A stretch of 64,000 nucleotides of DNA from Arcanobacterium phocisimile. GTDB taxonomy: Bacteria; Actinomycetota; Actinomycetes; Actinomycetales; Actinomycetaceae. Below the pieces are notes generated by a model. That model did no database searches, had not been told where the DNA came from, and was given only the letters and a program-made list of their open reading frames with translations. This document shows positions 26,274-35,517 of the stretch, piece by piece (positions within the stretch are counted from its first letter, which is position 1; every line of letters begins with the position of its first letter). Both the position numbers and the translations under genes were made by a program. The stretch spans positions 1,488,001 to 1,552,000 of the forward strand of contig NZ_CP070228.1 in NCBI RefSeq assembly GCF_016904675.1. The letters run 5' to 3'.

Positions 26274-26437
26274 CTTTTAAGTCCTCACTCAGTGAGTAAC
26301 GATTGCAAGCACGTCGCGCTGAGAAAGAATCAAGTACTCTTCAGCACCGTACTTCACCTCAGTACCACCGTACTTGGAGTAAATAACCAAATCGCCAACC
26401 TTAACGTCCATTGGGACACGGTTGCCGTTGTCATCTA
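26239..26437. repeat. Right direct repeat: 3' end of intact groES
   Basis: The second copy of the 199-base repeat, in the same orientation as 23897-24095. Here it is continuous with the 5' half of groES, so the gene is whole. It marks the right border of the cassette. Confidence 0.97.
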
Positions 26438-26585
26438 CACGACCTGGACCTACTGCTACAACTTCACCCTCTTGTGGCTTTTCCTTGGCAGAATCTACCA
26501 GGACCAGACCAGAAGCGGTGGTTTCTTCAGCTTCAACCTGCTTAATGACGATACGATCGTCAAGCGGCTTGATGGAGACGGACAT
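26289..26585 (-). CDS. groES: GroES co-chaperonin
   Basis: Forms the heptameric lid of the GroEL folding chamber. It is 98 residues with [20 protein letters not shown] at the front, the mobile loop [27 protein letters not shown] and the C-terminal [20 protein letters not shown]. groEL is not downstream. Its last part lies in the 199-base repeat, so the present gene may be a hybrid of native 5' and cassette-borne 3' sequence. A CIRCE element lies upstream, so HrcA repression is expected. Confidence 0.97.
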   Translation of the reverse strand: MSVSIKPLDDRIVIKQVEAEETTASGLVLVDSAKEKPQEGEVVAVGPGRVDDNGNRVPMDVKVGDLVIYSKYGGTEVKYGAEEYLILSQRDVLAIVTH

Positions 26586-26705
26586 CCGGCTCCCCCTTCT
26601 TTTGCTCGAAAATACTAGCTACCTGCCTGGTTTCGCCGTCGCGGTGTACGAAACCGAGCACCACGCGGAAATCTTCCGCGTCCATGTATAAGAGTAGAGC
26701 GAAAT

Positions 26706-26732
26706 CTAGCACTCGGTCAAAAGGAGTGCCAG
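26706..26732. promoter_or_regulatory. CIRCE element (HrcA operator) of groES
   Basis: CTAGCACTC, nine bases, then GAGTGCCAG. The consensus is TTAGCACTC-N9-GAGTGCTAA; 8 of 9 and 7 of 9 bases match. It lies about 120 bases upstream of the groES ATG. Confidence 0.85.
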
Positions 26733-26777
26733 TAAATCGCTGAGCGCGAATGCGGCTCGCCATGAGACGATAGAAGC

Positions 26778-27971
26778 ATGAGCATGATAGACGCCCTTCT
26801 TTCCGCCGATGGCAAGCATCTTCTTTCCCAGCTACCACCCTACGATCCACAAAATGTTTTCTCGCTAACGACCCAGTTACGCGCCTCCGGTTTCGACCCA
26901 GAGCTCATCGCCGCTGCCCTCACCCAATCCCGGCTACGCGACAAAGCAGCAAGCAAGTTTGGACCATTCGCACAAGAGATGTTCTTCACCGCCGACGGCG
27001 TCGAACAAGCAACTCGCTTGTCAGTAGGTGTCCACCATGCTCAACGGTTCCGTGCCGCCCATGCCCAACACGTCATTGATCTCGGCTGCGGTATCGGAGC
27101 AGACTCGATGGCTTTTGCAGGCCTAGGGCTTCACGTGAGCGCAATCGAACAAGATGGGGATACCGCACTCGCAGCACGTGCTAACCTCTCCCCTTTCCCC
27201 GAAGCAACCGTCATTCATGCCGACGGGCGCGAACTCGATCTTGCCGAGCTTCGCGCTGACGCACTATGGCTCGACCCCGCGCGTCGCCACAACGGGCAAC
27301 GAATCAACGATCCCGAACATTGGTCTCCCGCATTATCAACCGCGCTGACCTTAGCAAAAGACTTCCCCACAGCAGGCATCAAAGTCGCCCCCGGCATCGA
27401 CTATGACTACCTTCCACCAAACGCACACGTCCAATGGATCAGTGTTAATGGAGACCTACTCGAAGCAGTCATCTGGCTGGGAGAAGCTGCCCCGGAACCT
27501 GGGCGTAGCGCACTTGTCATTCACGATCAACAAACGACGGCGTATGACGCGCAGGTAACAAGTGCAGATAGTCCGGCCGACATGGTCGAGCCACGCGAGC
27601 TAGCTCACTACCTCTACGAGCCAGACCCTGCCATCATTCGCTCCGGCGCAATCGCGCGCCTGTGTGCCGAGTTCAATCTTGCCCCAGTTTCCCACAATAT
27701 TGCCTACTTATCAGGCGCCGACGCACACGATTCGCCGTTGCTGACACGCTTTGTTGTTGACGACGTCCTACCCTTCGACGTGAAAAAAGTACGAGCATAC
27801 CTGGGGAGCCGGGGTATCGGCGTCGTCGAAATTAAGAAACGTGGAACGACAATCGATCCAGCACTATGGCGGAAGAAGTTAAAGCTCAATCCGAAAAATA
27901 CTGCTCAGGCGACGTTGATTGCCACACCGATAGAAGGCCACCATCGGATCGTCGTTGCCCACCGCGGCTAG
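26778..27971 (+). CDS. SAM-dependent methyltransferase with THUMP-like C-terminus
   Basis: A class I methyltransferase. The SAM motif VIDLGCGIGADSMAFAGLG is around residues 95-115, followed by an acidic motif II (VSAIEQDGD) and ADALWLDPARRH, the motif IV equivalent. The C-terminal third (SGADAHDSPLLTRFVVDDVL to IEGHHRIVVAHRG) resembles the THUMP-like domain found in this family. At 397 residues it is normal. The substrate is unknown; tRNA or rRNA is plausible from the domain mix. The start could be ATG 26778 or ATG 26784. It is divergent from groES. Confidence 0.82.
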   Translation: MSMIDALLSADGKHLLSQLPPYDPQNVFSLTTQLRASGFDPELIAAALTQSRLRDKAASKFGPFAQEMFFTADGVEQATRLSVGVHHAQRFRAAHAQHVIDLGCGIGADSMAFAGLGLHVSAIEQDGDTALAARANLSPFPEATVIHADGRELDLAELRADALWLDPARRHNGQRINDPEHWSPALSTALTLAKDFPTAGIKVAPGIDYDYLPPNAHVQWISVNGDLLEAVIWLGEAAPEPGRSALVIHDQQTTAYDAQVTSADSPADMVEPRELAHYLYEPDPAIIRSGAIARLCAEFNLAPVSHNIAYLSGADAHDSPLLTRFVVDDVLPFDVKKVRAYLGSRGIGVVEIKKRGTTIDPALWRKKLKLNPKNTAQATLIATPIEGHHRIVVAHRG

Positions 27972-28011
27972 CAACTATCGTTACCTCGCGGCTGTCTTGC
28001 TAAACCGTTCT

Positions 28012-29055
28012 TCAGTAAATGATAGTAGTTTCGCGGGCAAGACCAGTATCAACCGTAATATTCAACGGCGAAGGCTCAACGCCATTACGCACCATCTCCC
28101 AGCCCAAAGCCGCGATCATTGCACCGTTATCGGTACAGTAGCGGATTGGCGGGATACGCACGGTAACGCCATACTCCGCGGCGCGCTCTTCGGCCAGTTC
28201 ACGCAACCGCGAATTAGCCGAGAAACCACCACCGATGACGAGGGTATCGCAGTCGTTGCGCTTGCACGCCTCGAACGCTTTACGCGAAAGAACATCAGTA
28301 ACGGCTTCGGAAAAACCAGCCGCAATATCGGCTTTAGGGATCTCTTCCCCGCGCGCTTCTAGCCCTTCAATATGGCGAGCAACCGCAGTTTTTAACCCCG
28401 AGAACGAATAGTCATAGGCGTGGACGTCTTTATCTTTGACCCGGCTCAATCCGCGCGGGAAGCGAATAGCATGACGGTCGCCTTCTTTGGAAAGACGATC
28501 GATATGCGGGCCACCCGGGTATGGTAGGCCGAGAAGTCGCCCAACTTTATCGAAGGCTTCGCCGGCTGCATCATCCAAGGTTCCGCCTAGTTCGACGACG
28601 TCGGTGGCGATATTGCGAATATCGAGCAGGTGCGAGTGCCCGCCAGAGACCACCAAACCAATGAAACGCTCCGGGAACGCGCCATGTACCAGCTGATCGA
28701 CAGCAATATGCCCAATAATGTGATTGACTCCGTAGAACGGCTTATTCAACGCCAACGCAAGCGACTTCGCAGCAGAAACACCAACCGTAAGCGGACCGAC
28801 GAGGCCAGGGCCAGCCGTAGCAGCAATCGCGTCCACCTCATCGAGTGTCACGCCAGCTTTTTCCAGTGCCGCATCAAGTGTTGGAACAAACTGTTCAAGA
28901 TGAGCGCGCGAGGCGATCTCCGGAATAATGCCGCCATAGCGCGCATACTCATCCATCGACGTTGCCGTCACGTCAGCTAACAACTCACCATTACGCACTA
29001 ACGCGATACCGGTCTCATCACACGAGGTTTCTACGCCTAAAATCAGTTCATTCAC
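28012..29055 (-). CDS. tsaD: tRNA threonylcarbamoyladenosine synthase subunit TsaD
   Basis: Catalyses threonylcarbamoyl transfer to A37 of ANN-decoding tRNAs, with TsaB and TsaE. The N-terminal LILGVETSCDETGIALV, metal-binding histidines in NHIIGHIAVD, GLVVSGGHSHLLD and the ATP-site GGGFSANSRLRE are all seen. I chose GTG 29055 (347 residues), where family similarity begins; an upstream GTG at 29097 adds 14 unconserved residues. It is separated from tsaB and tsaE (33-35 kb) by the sdh operon, so the t6A set is split in two. Confidence 0.95.
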   Translation of the reverse strand: MNELILGVETSCDETGIALVRNGELLADVTATSMDEYARYGGIIPEIASRAHLEQFVPTLDAALEKAGVTLDEVDAIAATAGPGLVGPLTVGVSAAKSLALALNKPFYGVNHIIGHIAVDQLVHGAFPERFIGLVVSGGHSHLLDIRNIATDVVELGGTLDDAAGEAFDKVGRLLGLPYPGGPHIDRLSKEGDRHAIRFPRGLSRVKDKDVHAYDYSFSGLKTAVARHIEGLEARGEEIPKADIAAGFSEAVTDVLSRKAFEACKRNDCDTLVIGGGFSANSRLRELAEERAAEYGVTVRIPPIRYCTDNGAMIAALGWEMVRNGVEPSPLNITVDTGLARETTIIY

Positions 29056-29130
29056 GTTATCCAGTTTAATAGATTCATCAAGGCTTGTATGTAGCACATG
29101 TTGTTAGATACGGGACACACGGGGATACAC

Positions 29131-29165
29131 AAGAGGGCCACAACCTTACAGGTTGTGGCCCTCTT
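29131..29165 (-). terminator. Terminator of the sdh operon
   Basis: AAGAGGGCCACAACC at 29131-29145 pairs perfectly with GGTTGTGGCCCTCTT at 29151-29165, 16 bases after the sdhB stop. Confidence 0.85.
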
Positions 29166-29181
29166 CGTGTGGCTAGTTCTC

Positions 29182-29925
29182 TCAGCGACCGTGTACCATT
29201 GACTTCATCAGGTCACGGTTGAGCATCGAAATGAGCTCCAATGGAACTTCCTTCGGGCAAGCAGCAGCACATGCACCAACATTGGTACAACCGCCGAAGC
29301 CTTCAGCGTCATGCTGGGACAGCATGTTAACAACGCGATCCAAACGCTCTGGCTGCCCCTGAGGGAGCAGACCAAGGTGCATTACCTTTGCCGCGGTGAA
29401 CAGCATTGCTGAACCGTTCGGGCAAGCAGCAACGCACGCACCACAGCCGATGCAGGCTGCTGCTTCGAATGCGCGATCTGCGTGATCCTTAGGAACTGGA
29501 ACTGAGTGAGCATCTGGAGCAGCGCCAGTGTTCACCGAAATGTATCCACCAGCTTGGACAATACGATCCAGAGCCGAGCGATCAACAACCAAGTCCTTCA
29601 GGACCGGGAAAGCAGTTGAACGCCATGGTTCGATCGTAATGGTGTCTCCATCTTTGAACGAACGCATGTGAAGCTGACAGGTGGTGGTCACTAGTGGACC
29701 ATGCGGATCGCCGTTGATGACGATACCGCACTGACCACAAATACCTTCACGGCAGTCAGAATCGAATGCGACTGGCTCTTCACCCTTGGCGAAGAGTTCT
29801 TCGTTTAGCTGATCGAGCATCTCCAAGAAGGATGCTGTCTCATCGACGTCGGCGATGGTGTGGGTATCGAAATGACCCTTGTCGCCGCGGCCATCTTGGC
29901 GCCAAAATTCGAGGTTAATTTTCAC
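29182..29925 (-). CDS. sdhB: Succinate dehydrogenase iron-sulfur subunit
   Basis: Carries electrons from the flavoprotein to quinone at the membrane. The [2Fe-2S] cysteines are in [10 protein letters not shown] (near residue 58), the [4Fe-4S] set in [15 protein letters not shown] and the third cluster in [14 protein letters not shown]. It is 247 residues. The ATG overlaps the sdhA stop by 4 bases, so the two are coupled. It is the last gene of sdhC-sdhA-sdhB. Confidence 0.96.
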   Translation of the reverse strand: MKINLEFWRQDGRGDKGHFDTHTIADVDETASFLEMLDQLNEELFAKGEEPVAFDSDCREGICGQCGIVINGDPHGPLVTTTCQLHMRSFKDGDTITIEPWRSTAFPVLKDLVVDRSALDRIVQAGGYISVNTGAAPDAHSVPVPKDHADRAFEAAACIGCGACVAACPNGSAMLFTAAKVMHLGLLPQGQPERLDRVVNMLSQHDAEGFGGCTNVGACAAACPKEVPLELISMLNRDLMKSMVHGR

Positions 29926-31892
29926 TTGTAGCTCCGCTGCTTCATCTCGACGTATTCGTACTTGAGGTCTTCCTTGTGGAGAATTGGTGCGCTATTATCG
30001 CCGCCCCACTCCCAGGCTGCTACGTATGCGAAGTTCTCGTCATCACGAAGTGCTTCGCCTTCTTCAGTCTGGGATTCAGCGCGGAAGTGTCCACCACAGG
30101 ATTCGCGGCGGTGGAGAGCGTCAATACACATCAATTCGCCAAGCTCGAAGAAGTCAGCCACGCGGCCGGCCTTCTCGAGGGACTGGTTGAGCTCATCTGG
30201 ATCACCTGGAACGCGAACGTTCTGCCAGAAGTCCTTGCGTAGTTCGCGGATCAAACCGATAGCCTTCTTCAGGCCTTCTTCGGTACGCTCCATACCGCAG
30301 TACTCCCACATGATCTGGCCGAGTTCCTTGTGGAAGGAATCGACCGACCGGTTGCCCTTGTTGTTGACGAAGAACTCGATACGCTTTTCGATCTCTTCGC
30401 GTGCTTCAACAACGGCTGGGTGATCTTCGGTGATCTTTTCGAACGGACCATCTGCGAGGTAATCGTTGATGGTATTCGGCAAAACGAAGTAGCCATCAGC
30501 AAGTCCCTGCATGAGTGCCGACGCACCGAGGCGGTTAGCGCCGTGATCGGAGAAGTTTGCTTCACCGGTAACAAACAAGCCTGGAATTGAAGACTGCAAA
30601 TCGTAATCAACCCACAAGCCACCCATGGTGTAGTGGACAGCTGGGTAGATACGCATTGGGATTTCGTATGGATCATCGCCGGTAATCTGCTTGTACATAT
30701 CGAACAAGTTGCCGTACTTTGCAGATACGACATCCTTACCCATACGAGCAATAGCATCGGAGAAGTCCAAGTAAACGCCGCGTGCAACGCCGTCGATTTC
30801 TGGACCAACGCCACGACCTTCGTCACACATGTTCTTTGCTTGGCGTGATGCGATATCGCGTGGCACCAAGTTACCGAATGCTGGGTAGATGCGCTCGAGG
30901 TAGTAGTCGCGATCTTGTTCTGGAATATCGCGCGGGTCCTTCTTGCAGTCTTCTGCCTTCTTTGGAACCCAGATACGTCCATCGTTACGCAACGACTCAG
31001 ACATCAAGGTCAGCTTGGACTGCGATGATCCGTGCTGTGGGATACAGGTTGGGTGGATCTGGGTGTAGCACGGGTTACCGAAGTATGCACCCTTGCGGTG
31101 AGCACGCCAGATAGCGGTTCCGTTACAGCCCATTGCGTTGGTCGACAAGAAGAAGACGTTACCGTAACCACCGGTTCCCAGAACCACGGCGTCAGCCAAG
31201 TGGGTTTCGATTTCACCGGTGACCATATCGCGGGCAACGATTCCACGAGCGCGACCGTCGACGACGATGAGTTCAACCATCTCGTGGCGAGCATACGTCT
31301 TGACGGTGCCAGCCTTGACTTGGCGCATCAACGCTTGGTAAGCGCCGATGAGTAGCTGCTGACCTGTTTGGCCACGTGCGTAGAACGTACGAGAGACCTG
31401 AACACCACCGAAGGAACGGTTATCCAGCAGACCGCCGTATTCACGGGCAAATGGGACGCCTTGTGCTACACATTGGTCGATGATGTTTGCTGAGACTTCA
31501 GCCAGACGGTAAACATTGGTTTCGCGTGACCGGTAGTCACCGCCCTTGATGGTGTCGTAGAACAAGCGATAGGTTGAATCGTTATCGTTCTTGTAGTTCT
31601 TAGCAGCGTTGATACCACCCTGTGCAGCAATAGAGTGTGCACGGCGAGCAGAATCTTGGTAGAAGAACGCCTTAACGTTGTAACCCATTTCGCCCAGTGA
31701 TGCTGCACCAGCACCGCCAGCAAGACCGGTACCGACGACGATGACGTCGAGCTTACGACGGTTCGCTGGGTTGACCAGGCGCGCGTTGAACTTACGCTGT
31801 TCCCACTTTTGTGCGATGTCACCAGCAGGAGCTTTGGTATCCGCAATTGGTTCGCCTGTGCGGTACAGGCCATCAATCAAAGTTTCAGTCAT
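29922..31892 (-). CDS. sdhA: Succinate dehydrogenase flavoprotein subunit
   Basis: Oxidises succinate to fumarate. The FAD Rossmann motif [20 protein letters not shown] is near residue 51, [15 protein letters not shown] holds the flavin-linked histidine, and [14 protein letters not shown] and [20 protein letters not shown] are in the capping and FAD regions. At 656 residues it is the long form seen with a single b-type membrane subunit. The start is ATG 31892 with GGGGAG 8 bases upstream. It follows sdhC by 12 bases. Confidence 0.96.
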   Translation of the reverse strand: MTETLIDGLYRTGEPIADTKAPAGDIAQKWEQRKFNARLVNPANRRKLDVIVVGTGLAGGAGAASLGEMGYNVKAFFYQDSARRAHSIAAQGGINAAKNYKNDNDSTYRLFYDTIKGGDYRSRETNVYRLAEVSANIIDQCVAQGVPFAREYGGLLDNRSFGGVQVSRTFYARGQTGQQLLIGAYQALMRQVKAGTVKTYARHEMVELIVVDGRARGIVARDMVTGEIETHLADAVVLGTGGYGNVFFLSTNAMGCNGTAIWRAHRKGAYFGNPCYTQIHPTCIPQHGSSQSKLTLMSESLRNDGRIWVPKKAEDCKKDPRDIPEQDRDYYLERIYPAFGNLVPRDIASRQAKNMCDEGRGVGPEIDGVARGVYLDFSDAIARMGKDVVSAKYGNLFDMYKQITGDDPYEIPMRIYPAVHYTMGGLWVDYDLQSSIPGLFVTGEANFSDHGANRLGASALMQGLADGYFVLPNTINDYLADGPFEKITEDHPAVVEAREEIEKRIEFFVNNKGNRSVDSFHKELGQIMWEYCGMERTEEGLKKAIGLIRELRKDFWQNVRVPGDPDELNQSLEKAGRVADFFELGELMCIDALHRRESCGGHFRAESQTEEGEALRDDENFAYVAAWEWGGDNSAPILHKEDLKYEYVEMKQRSYK

Positions 31893-31904
31893 GATCTTCT
31901 CCCC

Positions 31905-32621
31905 TTACGCACCGATGAATCCGAATAGGATAGCTGTTGGTGGGATCATGAAACCCAAGAAAACAGCCAAGCCGACAACGCCCGCAACAATCTTGAATGC
32001 ATGCTCGCGACGACGGGTGTTCAAGCCAAGTGTCGCCAGAGCGGACCACACGCCGTGTGAGACGTGAAGAGCGATTGAGCCGAGTGAAATGAAGTAGATG
32101 AGCCATACCCACCACAGCGAGAAGCCATAAATCATGTTGCTGTATGGGTCATGAGCCTCGTATGGTCCACCTAGCTGAAGAGCCAAAACGGTGTACTGCA
32201 AAATGTGGAAGACGACGAACAACGCAATGATGATGCCGCCATAACGCATAGTTGCTGCAGTGTAGGAGTACTTCACGCCCACTTTAGAACCAGAGTTAAC
32301 CTTGTACTTCTCATGGCCGCGCGCATCATTTCCGCGCTTCCACAGCTTAATAGCTGCATACATGTGCCCGAAAATACAGGTGAGCAAAACAATACGGAAG
32401 ATCCACAAAGCCCAAAGCTTTGGCAGGATCGGGTACAGCAGACCGTGCTTAAGCCAGTCTGCGTAATGGTTGTACTCTTCTGCGCCGAGGAACATTTTGA
32501 AGTTTCCAAACGCGTGGAAGAGTAGGAAAAGAACAATAAACAAGCCGGTCACAGCCATGAGCACTTTAAGTGCCACAGTGGTCTTGCGACCGCGATTTTC
32601 TACAGATGTTGAATTAGCCAC
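31905..32621 (-). CDS. sdhC: Succinate dehydrogenase cytochrome b subunit
   Basis: The single membrane subunit (238 residues, five hydrophobic segments) of a class with di-haem cytochrome b, as in Wolinella and Bacillus types. Likely haem ligands are histidines in LFLLFHAFGNFKMF, FGHMYAAIKLW, ALFVVFHILQYTV and SIALHVSHGVWSA. No separate sdhD is present. I accept GTG 32621, since the first helix follows a short basic tail, although the ribosome site is poor. It heads the operon; 32622-32797 upstream holds the presumed promoter and nothing else recognisable. Confidence 0.92.
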   Translation of the reverse strand: MANSTSVENRGRKTTVALKVLMAVTGLFIVLFLLFHAFGNFKMFLGAEEYNHYADWLKHGLLYPILPKLWALWIFRIVLLTCIFGHMYAAIKLWKRGNDARGHEKYKVNSGSKVGVKYSYTAATMRYGGIIIALFVVFHILQYTVLALQLGGPYEAHDPYSNMIYGFSLWWVWLIYFISLGSIALHVSHGVWSALATLGLNTRRREHAFKIVAGVVGLAVFLGFMIPPTAILFGFIGA

Positions 32622-32797
32622 GAGTCGAAGATAGCAAACGTGGAATATAAAAACCGGGTCTTTAGTAGCATAAACTCTACCAACCGTCGCCTAGCTTCCT
32701 AAAAACCTGCCAGCCGTAACGCATTTTTCGTTGATATATCAGTCGATAACTAGACTGTAAAAATATTGAATAATACGGAAAATAATTATGTGAGTAT

Positions 32798-33310
32798 TTA
32801 CGTGCGAAATTGCGATTCGCGAACCATGACCACAGCGTCATCATCCGAATAATATTTCTTCCGCACAGCTATCTGAGAAAACCCGGCAGCTCGATACATG
32901 TCCTGCACGCCAGTATGCTTACTTCGCACTTCTAAAAAGGTCCGGCTGACTCCCCGTTGGTCCGCGATATCCAGCAAAACGTTAAGGAGATGCTTACCAA
33001 CGCCCTGCCGGCGAAACTCCGGAGCTACCGCCAACGTCAGAATCTCACCGTCGTCATAATAAGACACTCCCCCAACCGCAACAATCTCGCCAAAAGAACG
33101 TAACGGAAGCGGCGAAGTTTCTAGAGCAATATAGGTACGTGAATCGCCTGCTAGCTCCTCCGCCCACACTGGTTCCGGCCACGCGTCACGAGCAAAGATC
33201 CGATGATCAAAGTCAGCCAACCGTCGCGCCCACGACACTGGTGGACGCCGAGCAGTAAACCCCGCTATCTCTTGCGGAAATGAATCGTCAGGAACAAAAC
33301 ATGCGCTCAT
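32798..33310 (-). CDS. rimI: RimI-like ribosomal-protein alanine N-acetyltransferase
   Basis: A 170-residue GNAT enzyme of the RimI type. Acetyl-CoA motif A is EILTLAVAPEFRRQGVGKHLL, with the loop RRQGVG, and the C-terminal VSRTFLEVRSKHTGVQDMYR plus AAGF is typical of RimI. The family N-terminally acetylates ribosomal protein S18, but other targets are possible. It starts 9 bases after the tsaB stop, the usual tsaB-rimI pairing. Confidence 0.88.
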   Translation of the reverse strand: MSACFVPDDSFPQEIAGFTARRPPVSWARRLADFDHRIFARDAWPEPVWAEELAGDSRTYIALETSPLPLRSFGEIVAVGGVSYYDDGEILTLAVAPEFRRQGVGKHLLNVLLDIADQRGVSRTFLEVRSKHTGVQDMYRAAGFSQIAVRKKYYSDDDAVVMVRESQFRT

Positions 33311-33319
33311 GCTCGCACA

Positions 33320-34030
33320 TCAATTCCCAGTGTACGGATTTCCTTGCGCAGCAGGCTGAGCATGCGCTCCCCCATGAACATCAGGACGACGCAGATACTG
33401 CGGCTCAGTATCTAAGCTCAGCGATTCACCAGCGTCAATACGCCCCAGTCGCGACTGGACTAGACGGACCATCACGGTCGGAGCAAAATCGACGACAACA
33501 CGGTGGGGCCCCACACGTGGATATAGATCCTCTTCAGCTACCGCAACAACCGCCGGTTGCCGCTCAAGTAACTCAGCCAACTCATCGGGCTGTGCGATAT
33601 CGGGAGCTTGGATCAATTCGACGTCGTCTGCTCCCATCGCGCGCATACGAGCAGTGAAAACTTCCTTCCGGCGCGCATCAATCATCGCCACGATCTCCTC
33701 AGCTCCCTGATCCACTGCCGCGAGCGCCATAATATCGAGCGAGGACAAGCCATACAGATCCACGTTCCAAGCTCGCGCTAAAGTACGAGCCGTCACTAGC
33801 CCAGCACGCAATCCGGTAAAAGCTCCTGGACCAGTTCCAGCAATAACCGCATCCGGAGCTGAAATGCCGGCACGCTCCAAAACGCTGCGAACCATAGGCG
33901 CAAGCAATTCGGCATGATGACGCTTTTCGGGTGACGATTCCACCGCCAACTGACGCACAACACCCAACTCCCATTGAGCAACACCGACAGTGATGGCAGC
34001 ACTCGTATCAATTGTGAGGTAGGTGGTCAT
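33320..34030 (-). CDS. tsaB: tRNA threonylcarbamoyladenosine synthase subunit TsaB
   Basis: A non-catalytic partner of TsaD, with an ASKHA-like N-terminal fold: YLTIDTSAAITVGVAQW at the front, AELLAPMVRSVLERAG, and the signature GTGPGAFTGLRAGLVTARTLA (split by V). The length, 236 residues, is normal. Its ATG overlaps the stop of the unknown membrane protein gene by 4 bases (ATGA), and rimI follows. With tsaE it forms most of the t6A set. Confidence 0.94.
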   Translation of the reverse strand: MTTYLTIDTSAAITVGVAQWELGVVRQLAVESSPEKRHHAELLAPMVRSVLERAGISAPDAVIAGTGPGAFTGLRAGLVTARTLARAWNVDLYGLSSLDIMALAAVDQGAEEIVAMIDARRKEVFTARMRAMGADDVELIQAPDIAQPDELAELLERQPAVVAVAEEDLYPRVGPHRVVVDFAPTVMVRLVQSRLGRIDAGESLSLDTEPQYLRRPDVHGGAHAQPAAQGNPYTGN

Positions 34031-34965
34031 AATATTTCCTTTTCTTGTTTCTCACTTGTTGGTTGCGTTCCATGCGGATGAATCAAAAGCCGCGCTTTCG
34101 CAAACGGATCCCAACGATTACCGATATGTCTGCGCAGATGATCGCCAGATGAAAGTTCATCCCATTCCTGGACCGAATGCCGCTTATCTTCGTCCCATTT
34201 CAACCAAGCTAACGAGAAAATCGCCAAACTGGCTAACAATGCAACGACAATAACGATGCGCGTCGCTGATAGGGAATTATCTTCTTTATCAACGCTTTGT
34301 GAAACTTTTTCATTGGGCGCAGGAACAGCCGTGTCACTAGCGATGGCTTCAGCCCGCTCGGTCATAAAAATATCGAACGGAACACTGCCTAAAACGTACT
34401 CCGCGCCTTTCATATCGCCAGGCTCAATGAAACTGTCACGATAGGTAAACCACGCATCCAACTGCTCATCATAAATAAGCGACGATGAACCGGCTCGACT
34501 ACCGGCAACTTCAGTCGCGAGTCGAACATCAGCTACGACTTCAGTGTGCGTCCGACGCGCCGACACCCTGCCCTCTGTCAGAACAACACCGACCGCCTGT
34601 GCATCTTTAAACACCGGAGCTATCCACATTTGAGATTCGACGAACGATGATTGAGGATCTGATGCCGCACTGGTCGAATTTGTGAATTCATAAACGCCGA
34701 TAGCAGTGCCCAAGGTTAACTGATCAGGATTTTCCGCTATCTCATCACTGAAAACATCTGGAGCCTCAGAAACCAAGATCTCTAGGCCCACCGTATCAAA
34801 CCAGGTCTGATTGGCCTCACTATCCACCTCCGAAACCAGGACCGCAAAAGCTGTTTGAGGAACCACGCTAGCGACACAAACTATGACAATGCCGAGTATC
34901 GCTAACGGAAATCGCAACGCCCGGTTTTTTCGCTGTTGGACATCCACGCTAATCAGCTTACCCAC
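34027..34965 (-). CDS. Membrane protein of unknown function embedded in the t6A operon
   Basis: A 312-residue protein with a signal-anchor-like helix at about residues 17-40 (FPLAILGIVIVCVASVVPQT). An exported domain of about 180 residues rich in Glu/Asp/Ser follows, then a second helix at about 235-257 (IVIVVALLASLAIFSLAWL), ending in a charged tail. The start is GTG 34965 with GGAAG 5 bases upstream and overlaps the tsaE end by 13 bases; the 3' end overlaps tsaB by 4. No known domain is recognised. The tight coupling to tsaE and tsaB shows it is expressed, but says nothing of its job. Confidence 0.8.
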   Translation of the reverse strand: MGKLISVDVQQRKNRALRFPLAILGIVIVCVASVVPQTAFAVLVSEVDSEANQTWFDTVGLEILVSEAPDVFSDEIAENPDQLTLGTAIGVYEFTNSTSAASDPQSSFVESQMWIAPVFKDAQAVGVVLTEGRVSARRTHTEVVADVRLATEVAGSRAGSSSLIYDEQLDAWFTYRDSFIEPGDMKGAEYVLGSVPFDIFMTERAEAIASDTAVPAPNEKVSQSVDKEDNSLSATRIVIVVALLASLAIFSLAWLKWDEDKRHSVQEWDELSSGDHLRRHIGNRWDPFAKARLLIHPHGTQPTSEKQEKEIL

Positions 34966-35477
34966 GTCGCTTCCGAAAACTGTTGCGCTAAAATTTGTTG
35001 CAATTCCTCACCCCGTTTACCGTGCGCATGTACCTTAATAGTTCGTGGCGCATCGGCAAACAAATCTTCGGGCTCAAGACCGGCATCCGATCCTTGCGGA
35101 CGTTCAATAACGAGCTCCAGGCGGTCTTCAGAAAGCACTTCGACCTTACCCGATCCCCATTCAACCACAGTCAAGGACTCTTCTAGGGAAGAGTCCAAGT
35201 CGAGCGCATCTAATTCCTCAATCGATGTCAATCGGTATGCATCAACATGGACCAAATCAAGAGCACTGCCGTGGTATATCTGAGCGATTGCAAACGTTGG
35301 CGAGGAAACCGCACTGGTAATCCCTAAGCCGCGTGCAATCCCTTGAGTCATCGTCGTCTTCCCAGCACCGAGCGGACCGGTGAGCATCACCAGATCACCT
35401 GGCTGCGCATGTTGTGCAATAACCGCACCAATATGCTGAATATCAGCAACCGTGGGAGCTTCTAAAGACAAGATCAT
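34953..35477 (-). CDS. tsaE: tRNA threonylcarbamoyladenosine synthase ATPase subunit TsaE
   Basis: The ATPase that cycles the TsaBD complex. The Walker A GPLGAGKTT is at residues 34-42, and SPTFAIAQIYHG and VHVDAYRLTS are family motifs. I chose ATG 35477 (174 residues), which has AAGGAAA 7 bases upstream, over a longer frame reaching back across the alr stop. Alr ends 40 bases upstream. Cytosolic. Confidence 0.94.
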   Translation of the reverse strand: MILSLEAPTVADIQHIGAVIAQHAQPGDLVMLTGPLGAGKTTMTQGIARGLGITSAVSSPTFAIAQIYHGSALDLVHVDAYRLTSIEELDALDLDSSLEESLTVVEWGSGKVEVLSEDRLELVIERPQGSDAGLEPEDLFADAPRTIKVHAHGKRGEELQQILAQQFSEATWVS

Positions 35478-35517
35478 AACGGTTTCCTTCACACTTACTT
35501 CGTTGACATTATCAAGA

